A stretch of DNA of 64,000 bases, from positions 1 to 64,000 of IMG/VR virus record IMGVR_UViG_3300032331_000527. One strand, written 5' to 3'. Source of the stretch: a virus. Positions 7,185-12,929 of this stretch are shown here, piece by piece (within the stretch, counting starts at the first letter, position 1; each line of letters begins with the position of its first letter). The notes under the pieces were generated by a model. That model saw only the letters and a list, made by a program, of their open reading frames with translations, did not search any database and was not told the origin of the DNA. A program made the translations under genes and the position numbers.

Positions 7185-8140
7185 ACCTCAGTCTCACCTT
7201 GTTTCCATGGCAGAAATTCGTACGAGAACGCGATCCCATACTTCTTAGAAAACGAAGCGATATATGCTTCGGCCTGAGCCTGAAACGAAGTATCTTCGAA
7301 GTCTTTGAAATGGAACACGATATGAATCTCAGCGTGATTCATAGAAAGACCCATTGCCTTTCCAAGAGTTTCAGGAATCCACTTGCAACGATCCACAACA
7401 GCCCAACATACTCCTACGCTACGATTTTCTTTATTGAATCGTATCGTACGGACTCGCTTGAAATATTCACCATCGCCTGTGGTATATTGATGAACGTTAT
7501 GAAGAACGTTCTTCAGCTCGCGTTGTGCCTCAGATTTGGCTTTGCTGACATTAGACGAAACATCTAATGCTGTCATCTGAAACTTACGTCGAAGCATAGC
7601 TCGATATGATTTGTCATCAATATCAACACCAGCGTCTTTGTGGCGCTTAACCATAGCTCGAAGATCGCGAGGCATCATCCCCTTCTTGATGACAGTAGAA
7701 ACATTCATTTCTGCGCCCATCGCATCCAGAAGAAGCTTCTTACCAAGAACATCATTCGGAATAAGATCTTCGGGGATTATAAGAACGTTTGTGCCTTCAA
7801 TGCTAATATAACCTTTCTGATCCGCACGCAGGAGCGCCGCGTTGGTGTTGTTGCCATCAGCAACAATCAGAACAGTTTCGCCGTCAATGGTTTCTTCATA
7901 ACACAAAATCGGATTAGCATTATCCGCATGACCAGAAGCCTCAATCCTATACACGATATTGCTTACATGTTCTTCATCCAGATGGACTTCTCGAACTTGA
8001 TTTCGATATTTGCCTTCATACCACATGAGCATCTGATCTTTATCAGCCCACGCTCGCTTCAGCTTTTGATCTTTATTCTTGACCATATCGCAGATGATGG
8101 TCGCAAGAGCGTCGATTTCTTCGTATTCGGTGTAAGCCAT
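7181..8140 (-). CDS. ParB/sulfiredoxin-like protein
   Basis: 319 residues from the ATG at 8140. An upstream in-frame ATG (8182) lies inside the promoter spacer and cannot be used from that promoter; the chosen ATG follows AAAGGA. About residues 50-135 look like a ParB/Srx domain: a helix, then ILCYEETIDGETVLIVADGNNTNAALL, where the DGNxTxxA part corresponds to the G-x-x-R-x-x-A core of ParB nucleases, though the usual arginine is replaced by N/T. A helical region follows, and the C-terminus has a beta-rich HIVFHFKDFED. It may bind or nick DNA. It is not a gp61 primase: no zinc finger or TOPRIM motif is seen. Confidence 0.55.
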   Translation of the reverse strand: MAYTEYEEIDALATIICDMVKNKDQKLKRAWADKDQMLMWYEGKYRNQVREVHLDEEHVSNIVYRIEASGHADNANPILCYEETIDGETVLIVADGNNTNAALLRADQKGYISIEGTNVLIIPEDLIPNDVLGKKLLLDAMGAEMNVSTVIKKGMMPRDLRAMVKRHKDAGVDIDDKSYRAMLRRKFQMTALDVSSNVSKAKSEAQRELKNVLHNVHQYTTGDGEYFKRVRTIRFNKENRSVGVCWAVVDRCKWIPETLGKAMGLSMNHAEIHIVFHFKDFEDTSFQAQAEAYIASFSKKYGIAFSYEFLPWKQGETEV

Positions 8141-8172
8141 AACAAAGTTCCTTTCACATTCACCATAATATA

Positions 8173-8201
8173 ATTGTACCACGGGTACGCACAGATGTCA
8201 A
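8173..8201 (-). promoter_or_regulatory. Sigma-70-like promoter for the ParB-like/gp62/regA unit
   Basis: TTGACA (8196-8201), 17-base spacer, TACAAT (8173-8178) on the minus strand, in the gap after gp44. Transcription would start near 8166, giving a short leader before the ATG at 8140. Confidence 0.8.
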
Positions 8202-8204
8202 GGT

Positions 8205-9143
8205 CTATTTGAATTCGCAGTCTATCATCACCTGCGTCATGCAGGCAGCCATATTGATTTCCTGATCCACGACGAACGCTGCCTTGTACTGGTAGTCAGC
8301 GAGCGCGAGCACGAGAGGCGGAATAGACTCGGGCTTCATAATCTCCGACGCAGCGTCGTATAGCTTACGAAAGAGAACGTTGACGTCCATGCTCGCGTTT
8401 TGGGCTACCCACTTCCTCATATTCTCGAATTCGCGAGCTTTCAGATACTTTAGGAGCTCCTTGATCTCCACGTTGTCAACTTGGGCTAGAATACCAGCAT
8501 CAATCGAACCTCGAGCTGAGTATCGCTGCAACTCGTTGAGAACGCGACGCCAGTCGGGGAAGTGCTTCGTGATAATTTGGGCTAGAACTTTCTTGTCGAA
8601 TGTCACGCCTTCTGTGTCTAGGATAGTACCGACTCGCTTCATAAACTGCGAAGCCAAATCTGCCTTCTCCTTGTTGCCAATCTTGAACTCAACGACGGAG
8701 CAACGTGAGTGGAGCGGATCGATGAGACGATTGACGAAATTACACGTCAGGATAAAGCCACAGTTCGATGAGAACTCTTCCATGAAATTACGAAGCGAAG
8801 GTTGGACGTGATGAGCGTCAAGATAATCAGCTTCGTCTAGGATAACATACTTGCGTCCGCCAGTCATCGAGACTGTACTGGCATAATGTGCGATATCAGT
8901 TCGCAGAGAGTCTTTGTTGACATTCAAAGAACCGTTGAACACGATATAGTCTGCATCAATCTCTTCGAGCATCGCTCGCGCGACTGTAGTTTTTCCCGCG
9001 CCAGCTGTGCCAGTGAGAAGGAGATTGGGAATGCTGCCGTCGTTCACGAATTGCTGGAACGTAGTCTTTAGATCTACAGGAAGAATGCAATCCGCAATCT
9101 TGCGAGGACGATACTTTTCAACCCAGAGGAATTCTTTGCGCAT
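8205..9143 (-). CDS. 44: Clamp loader large subunit gp44 (AAA+ ATPase)
   Basis: 312 residues (T4: 319). It opens with LWVEKYRPRKIADCILP, the usual clamp-loader N-terminus. Walker A is GTAGAGKTT (about 44-52), Walker B is VILDEAD, and the sensor/arginine-finger region is TCNFVNRLIDPLHSRC with the SRC motif. The C-terminal part is the helical collar. Four copies with one gp62 load the gp45 clamp with ATP. ATGGAGCC just before the ATG supplies the ribosome-binding site. Confidence 0.98.
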   Translation of the reverse strand: MRKEFLWVEKYRPRKIADCILPVDLKTTFQQFVNDGSIPNLLLTGTAGAGKTTVARAMLEEIDADYIVFNGSLNVNKDSLRTDIAHYASTVSMTGGRKYVILDEADYLDAHHVQPSLRNFMEEFSSNCGFILTCNFVNRLIDPLHSRCSVVEFKIGNKEKADLASQFMKRVGTILDTEGVTFDKKVLAQIITKHFPDWRRVLNELQRYSARGSIDAGILAQVDNVEIKELLKYLKAREFENMRKWVAQNASMDVNVLFRKLYDAASEIMKPESIPPLVLALADYQYKAAFVVDQEINMAACMTQVMIDCEFK

Positions 9144-9159
9144 ATTGGCTCCATACTAT

Positions 9160-9187
9160 AAAGAAGGAAGGGGAGCCGAAGCTCCCC
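9160..9187 (-). terminator. Terminator-like UUCG hairpin between gp45 and gp44
   Basis: On the minus strand GGGGAGC-TTCG-GCTCCCC (9170-9187) forms a very stable 7-bp stem with a UUCG tetraloop, followed by TTCCTTCTTT. The T tract is interrupted, so this may reduce rather than stop transcription into gp44, giving more clamp than loader. No separate gp44 promoter was found. Confidence 0.7.
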
Positions 9188-9192
9188 CATTA

Positions 9193-9861
9193 TCACGCAC
9201 CGTACTTGCTACCTTGTTCCGTAGCAATCCAGTATTCTACGTCTCCCGTCTTCGACTTGAAGTGAGAGATACCCTTCGCAGATACACGGACATCATAATC
9301 ACGATTTAAGATCTTGAGATTCTCGATCTTGAAAATCATTCTGTAGTCGACTTCTGCTTTTCCGACTTCGCACATGAAAGTGTTCGAGCCCTCGTTGCGC
9401 GAATCCAGCGCAGCAAGATACGCGATGCCTCCACGTCCGACGAGAGCAAGCTCAGGTAGGCCCAGAACACCCGACGCTCGAAGCGCAGATTGCAAAGAAG
9501 CAGCTTCCAGCACAAACGAGATCTCTGTTGAAGGGAGAGTAATTTCCTTCGCAGGAACTGATTGAATAAGGTCACTCTTAGCATAGCGTAATGTCGTCTT
9601 TGATCTACCGTTGGAGATGACGACTGAGTCAGCACCAAGATTGAGGTCGGGATCTTCGAACATTGATACAGTTGAGATAAACTGCGTCAAGTCGTAGATG
9701 GCAAATTCCTTGTCAAACGATTCTGAGATATTAGCCTTAGCCAATACAGTCTTCTGGGGACTTACGGTCTTTTGGACACTACCCATCTGAAAGATAAGCG
9801 AAGGATTAATCGCGGCAAAGTTCTTAAGGATTTCTGTGGTTTCTTTAGATAGTTTCATCAT
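9193..9861 (-). CDS. 45: Sliding clamp gp45 (DNA polymerase processivity factor)
   Basis: 222 residues (T4: 228). The N-terminus MKLSKETTEILKNFAAIN and the following INPSLIFQ, FAIYDLTQFISTVSMF and PDLNL blocks match T4-type gp45. The C-terminal part has the second clamp repeat, ending YWIATEQ. It forms a homotrimeric ring that tethers gp43 to DNA and, in T4, also activates late transcription together with gp33 and gp55. RBS TTGGAG lies 5 bases before the ATG. It has its own promoter just upstream. Confidence 0.97.
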   Translation of the reverse strand: MMKLSKETTEILKNFAAINPSLIFQMGSVQKTVSPQKTVLAKANISESFDKEFAIYDLTQFISTVSMFEDPDLNLGADSVVISNGRSKTTLRYAKSDLIQSVPAKEITLPSTEISFVLEAASLQSALRASGVLGLPELALVGRGGIAYLAALDSRNEGSNTFMCEVGKAEVDYRMIFKIENLKILNRDYDVRVSAKGISHFKSKTGDVEYWIATEQGSKYGA

Positions 9862-9879
9862 GCAAACTCCAATAGCATT

Positions 9880-9908
9880 ATATTATCATAGTATGAACAA
9901 AATGTCAA
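9880..9908 (-). promoter_or_regulatory. Sigma-70-like promoter for gp45
   Basis: TTGACA (9903-9908), 17-base spacer, TAATAT (9880-9885) on the minus strand. It gives a leader of about 12 bases that holds the TTGGAG ribosome-binding site. Confidence 0.75.
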
Positions 9909-9910
9909 GA

Positions 9911-10777
9911 TCACTTCTTCTTGTTGATCTTATTAGGCATAGACGTCTCATCAGCTGTTGCGCCTGCGCCAATTTGAGCAAGATCTATGAGAGAACCAGC
10001 GAACACATAAGAACCCATGTGCTGGAGCTTCATCCAAGGACAGAGCCAAGTCTTGAGACCAATAGCTTGTGCCTTCTGGCAGAACCAATAATCCTCTGAG
10101 AGATAACGCTTGGATTCTGGATCTACTTCAGCCTGAAACGCCATAAGGATTTCACGAGTGCCGTCGAAATGCTCTGTGCGAACGTGATCAGGCAGATACA
10201 TATACTGAGGATATGCTTCTCGGAACTTCTCCAGAGCAGACCGCTGGATCATCATGAATCCAGTCCCGCTCTCAAGAACTTCTACAGGCTCGTCGAGCGC
10301 GATAGTACCAGTTCCAGCCTTAGGATTGAACACATAGTCGCCAACATAACGCTCAAGGTTCTCGGGATTCTTATCAGCGAAACCCTTGTCGACTGCTCGC
10401 TTAATCTTTTCCCAAGCGATACACTTCTTAGGATAAGCGCCACACACGATATCTTTATCGGATCCTGGAGCAGCGATAACAGACAACGCGATAACGTCGT
10501 TTGGATCAAAGCCAATGTCCGAGTCGATGAACATGAGATGGGTACAATCAGAACGCAAAAATTCGTCCACGAGATAATTTCGTGCACGTGTAATTAGAGA
10601 TTCGTTGAAGAGATAAAAGAAGCGAACATCCATACCATAGTTCGCTGCCATTGACGATAGATCAGCTGTGGACTTGGTATACATTCCTCCGCATTGACCA
10701 CCATACATTGGCGTCGCTACGAAAATCTTTCTTGTTCGCAATTCTTCGATAGATACTGAAACTTCAATTGCTGCCAT
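9911..10777 (-). CDS. Glycosyltransferase-like protein (GT-A fold)
   Basis: 288 residues. The N-terminal KIFVATPMYGGQCGG, the SLITRARNYLVDEFL segment and THLMFIDSDIGF give the nucleotide-sugar site, with DSD as the probable metal-binding DxD motif. Further features are GTGFMMIQRSAL and SEDYWFCQKA, typical acceptor-side motifs of GT2/Anp1-like transferases. It probably transfers a sugar in the cytoplasm; DNA bases, virion proteins or host glycans are all possible targets. Similar proteins occur next to the replication genes in several T4-like phages, from memory. No signal peptide or membrane segment. Confidence 0.78.
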   Translation of the reverse strand: MAAIEVSVSIEELRTRKIFVATPMYGGQCGGMYTKSTADLSSMAANYGMDVRFFYLFNESLITRARNYLVDEFLRSDCTHLMFIDSDIGFDPNDVIALSVIAAPGSDKDIVCGAYPKKCIAWEKIKRAVDKGFADKNPENLERYVGDYVFNPKAGTGTIALDEPVEVLESGTGFMMIQRSALEKFREAYPQYMYLPDHVRTEHFDGTREILMAFQAEVDPESKRYLSEDYWFCQKAQAIGLKTWLCPWMKLQHMGSYVFAGSLIDLAQIGAGATADETSMPNKINKKK

Positions 10778-10817
10778 GACTACTCCAAATGTTTATTACG
10801 TTATTATATATGTTCGT

Positions 10818-11057
10818 TCAAAGCGATTCTGCAATCTCAGCTTGCTTTTTTTTCCAACGAACAACAGCTTGTTGCTGTTTCATACGACGCTTCATAGACG
10901 GCTTCGTATAATGCTCGCGCTCAGCCAAATCTCGCAAAAGATTTTCTCGCTGAACTTTCTTCTTCAAAATGCGCAAAGCACCGTTCATGTCATTGTTGCG
11001 AACAGTGACGGATAGTCCCTTGAGATGCTCCCAAGGTTCACGATTATCAGTTGACAA
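10818..11057 (-). CDS. rpsU: Ribosomal protein bS21 homologue (TTG start)
   Basis: 79 residues. From residue 16, VTVRNNDMNGALRILKK, then LLRDLAEREHYTKPSMKRR follows the bS21 pattern (V-x-V-x-x-N-x-x-x-x-A-L-R-x-x-K ... RRE-x-Y-x-K-P-x-x-x-R). E. coli S21 has 71 residues. The start is TTG at 11057, with GGAG 10 bases upstream; the longer in-frame ATG at 11108 lies inside the preceding terminator hairpin and is rejected. bS21 sits near the anti-Shine-Dalgarno end of 16S rRNA and is needed for initiation on structured mRNAs. Phage copies probably replace the host protein in 30S subunits; that is known as a concept, inferred here. Confidence 0.88.
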   Translation of the reverse strand: MSTDNREPWEHLKGLSVTVRNNDMNGALRILKKKVQRENLLRDLAEREHYTKPSMKRRMKQQQAVVRWKKKQAEIAESL

Positions 11058-11073
11058 TTTAATAAAGCTCCAT

Positions 11074-11104
11074 AAAAAAAGATGAGAGGGGGTCATCCCC
11101 CCTC
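11074..11104 (-). terminator. Rho-independent terminator
   Basis: On the minus strand a 7-bp GAGGGGG/CCCCCTC stem with a 5-base loop is followed by TCATC and seven T residues. It ends the unit of the 88-residue protein and lies before the bS21 gene. Confidence 0.88.
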
Positions 11105-11119
11105 CCATTATATAGTCGA

Positions 11120-11386
11120 TTAAGCAGCGCGGCTGTCGAACACTGATCCGCCGAGAACGGCATAAGCAGCAGCAACCATCTTGCGCGAAGGCTTACCGAG
11201 ACGATACTTGGTAACGACTTCACCCTTTGAGTTCTTGCGATCGTTGAGATAAATCGCGAAGCCCTTCTCACGAAGAGAACGGATAGCCTCATGCGGATTG
11301 CCAGTGCCGAAGCGAGCACGGATCTGAGCAACAGTGAACTCTTCGCCGTTCTGAAGAGCAGCGAGAAGCGATTCGGTCTTAGTCAT
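11120..11386 (-). CDS. Small winged-helix-like conserved phage protein
   Basis: 88 residues. The pattern SLLAALQNGEEFTVAQIRARFG, then PHEAIRSLREKGFAIYLN, then a turn, TKYRLGKPSRKM looks like a compact winged helix: three helices then a beta hairpin. I recall near-identical small proteins (ALxxGexLTAAQIxARF ... SLRxKGFAIY ... TKYRLGxPSRK) as conserved unknowns in many T4-like cyanophages. It is bounded by an internal promoter upstream and a strong terminator downstream, so it is probably expressed at high level. Possible role: a DNA- or RNA-binding regulator. Confidence 0.78.
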   Translation of the reverse strand: MTKTESLLAALQNGEEFTVAQIRARFGTGNPHEAIRSLREKGFAIYLNDRKNSKGEVVTKYRLGKPSRKMVAAAYAVLGGSVFDSRAA

Positions 11387-11418
11387 ATTATATACTCCAT
11401 TGGTGGTTTAGGTTACTC

Positions 11419-12651
11419 TCAGAAAGCAATTTCCTGAGAGTTCTCCGCAGTGGTGGCTGCCGGAGTTTCGGTGACGGGATTGATCGTAGGATCAACCTTG
11501 CTATAGAGGTCCAAGAACGCAGTCTTGGTCTCTTCGTCGAAACGGTTAATGCAAAAGCGAATCGCTTTCATACGATCGCCAAGCATACGATAGGTTTGCG
11601 CGATATGCACGAGGCGACGAGTAGAGATAAGCTCGTCGATAGCGCCTTCGCTGAAAGTCTTGCGAATAATCTCAGACCACACGGTGAGATGCTCAACCAA
11701 TGACTTATCATCTTCAGTCATTGTAGTGTCACTGAGATAATTTGTCAAGATCTTTTTCTCGATCGCGGCAGTAGGATATTCCTGCTCGATGGTAATCGGG
11801 AAACGCTCAAGCCACGCATCGTCGAGCATGGTAGCCGCAACATAGCGTCCATCGTCAGAGCCACGACCCTTCGTGTTAGCAGTGACCATGATATTGAAGC
11901 CAGGAGCTGGTGTAACAATCTCGCCAGTCTTCTTCATGTAATAGGGCTTGCCTTCGAGAATGCCCTGAAGACACATAGCCTTGCCTGGATCAGCACGATC
12001 AGCCTCGTCGATGAGCAGAAGCGCACCGATTTCCATCGCGCGAAGCACTGGGCCTTTCATGAACTTCGTTTCGCCTTCGATAAGACGGAAGCCGCCAATC
12101 AAATCGTCTTCGTCAGTCTCACGAGACATCTGAACACGAATCATCGCACGCTTGGCCTTGGAACAAGCTTGCTCGACCATGAAAGTCTTGCCGTTACCAG
12201 AATGACCAGAGATGAACACAGGGAAGAACTGACCAGAAGCGATAATCTTCTCGATCATCTTGAACTCGCCAAAAGGCACATAGTTCTTGTCTTTGGCAGG
12301 AATCTGCGCATATTCATGCTCCGAAATAGCGTTCGGATTGAACTTCTTGGTCAATGGAGCGTCTTTGCGAATAGGAACGATGTCGGCCGCCATAGCAGCA
12401 ATGGAAGTCGTATCAACCTGAGACTTAGGTGCATTCTGCATTATGGCAGAAGTATCGTGGGTAGGAAGCTTATACACAGCACGCCCAGCACGATACGCAG
12501 GCTTATACAGCCAATGATGATCTGTATTACCAAAGCCATTCGAATCAGCCAGAGCGACCAGCTCTGCGACGGGAACAACAGCTTCAACGCCAAACTGAGC
12601 GATGGCGCACTCGAGGAACTTGATTTGACCAGCCTTCAACATTGGATTCAC
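11419..12651 (-). CDS. cobS: CobS/MoxR-type AAA+ ATPase
   Basis: 410 residues. The AAA+ core has Walker A GHSGNGKTF, VQMSRETDEDDLIGGF (pore-loop region), Walker B LLLIDEADRADP, sensor 1 TANTKGRG and the arginine finger in LDDAWLERF, then STRRLVHIA (sensor 2 region). This order fits the CbbQ/NirQ/CobS branch of MoxR ATPases. In bacteria CobS works with CobT and CobN in cobalt insertion during aerobic B12 synthesis, but CobN is not seen here. The next long gene upstream (12930-15245) is a CobT-like VWA protein, so the two probably form a MoxR-VWA remodelling pair. A promoter for the 88-residue gene lies inside this coding sequence. Confidence 0.88.
   Translation of the reverse strand: MNPMLKAGQIKFLECAIAQFGVEAVVPVAELVALADSNGFGNTDHHWLYKPAYRAGRAVYKLPTHDTSAIMQNAPKSQVDTTSIAAMAADIVPIRKDAPLTKKFNPNAISEHEYAQIPAKDKNYVPFGEFKMIEKIIASGQFFPVFISGHSGNGKTFMVEQACSKAKRAMIRVQMSRETDEDDLIGGFRLIEGETKFMKGPVLRAMEIGALLLIDEADRADPGKAMCLQGILEGKPYYMKKTGEIVTPAPGFNIMVTANTKGRGSDDGRYVAATMLDDAWLERFPITIEQEYPTAAIEKKILTNYLSDTTMTEDDKSLVEHLTVWSEIIRKTFSEGAIDELISTRRLVHIAQTYRMLGDRMKAIRFCINRFDEETKTAFLDLYSKVDPTINPVTETPAATTAENSQEIAF
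11720..11748 (-). promoter_or_regulatory. Sigma-70-like promoter inside cobS, for the 88-residue gene
   Basis: TTGACA (11743-11748), 17-base spacer, TACAAT (11720-11725) on the minus strand, within cobS codons. The next start downstream is at 11386. Confidence 0.6.
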
Positions 12652-12668
12652 CTTTCATCATATAATAT

Positions 12669-12698
12669 ATTGTACCACGATAACGTGGTGATTGTCAA
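12669..12698 (-). promoter_or_regulatory. Promoter with palindrome for cobS
   Basis: TTGACA (12693-12698), 18-base spacer, TACAAT (12669-12674) on the minus strand. The spacer contains a perfect inverted repeat, ACCACG-N4-CGTGGT (12674-12689), touching the -10. The TGA stop of the upstream small gene lies within the -35. Confidence 0.78.
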
Positions 12699-12853
12699 GA
12701 CTTAATTCGCTCAATCATCGGTTTACCAACAAGCCCGTTGCAGTTCAACACGAGACGCATGAACACGAAAGCGTCTTTGATATAGCGAAACGTGGCTGAC
12801 TCATCAACGAGCAACTTGTCTTCCGCCTTGAGGGTGTAAGTTACCTTGAACAT
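12695..12853 (-). CDS. Hypothetical 52-residue protein
   Basis: A short gene of 53 codons: MFKVTYTLKAEDKLLVDESA, then a helical middle with VFMRLVLNCNGLV and a basic end. GGAGAG lies five bases before the ATG, and a TTGACA/TATACT promoter lies just upstream. Its TGA stop overlaps the cobS promoter -35. The spacing and ribosome-binding site support a real gene. No family recognised. Confidence 0.72.
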   Translation of the reverse strand: MFKVTYTLKAEDKLLVDESATFRYIKDAFVFMRLVLNCNGLVGKPMIERIKS

Positions 12854-12877
12854 GGCTCTCTCCTTCATCATATGCTA

Positions 12878-12906
12878 AGTATATAGGGCGGGCGGGGAAA
12901 TGTCAA
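12878..12906 (-). promoter_or_regulatory. Sigma-70-like promoter for the 52-residue gene
   Basis: TTGACA (12901-12906), 17-base spacer, TATACT (12878-12883) on the minus strand, in the gap after the cobT-like gene. Confidence 0.75.
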
Positions 12907-12929
12907 GAACTATTTCCCCGCCCAAATCC

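Noticed and set aside
7181-8140. Identification as DNA primase gp61
   Set aside because: The position near gp44 suggested it, but no zinc-binding cysteines, TOPRIM residues or gp61 motifs are present; the ParB-like pattern fits better.
8141-8182. Longer N-terminus of the ParB-like protein starting at 8182
   Set aside because: This ATG lies within the spacer of the promoter that should express the gene, upstream of the transcription start; the ATG at 8140 has an RBS.
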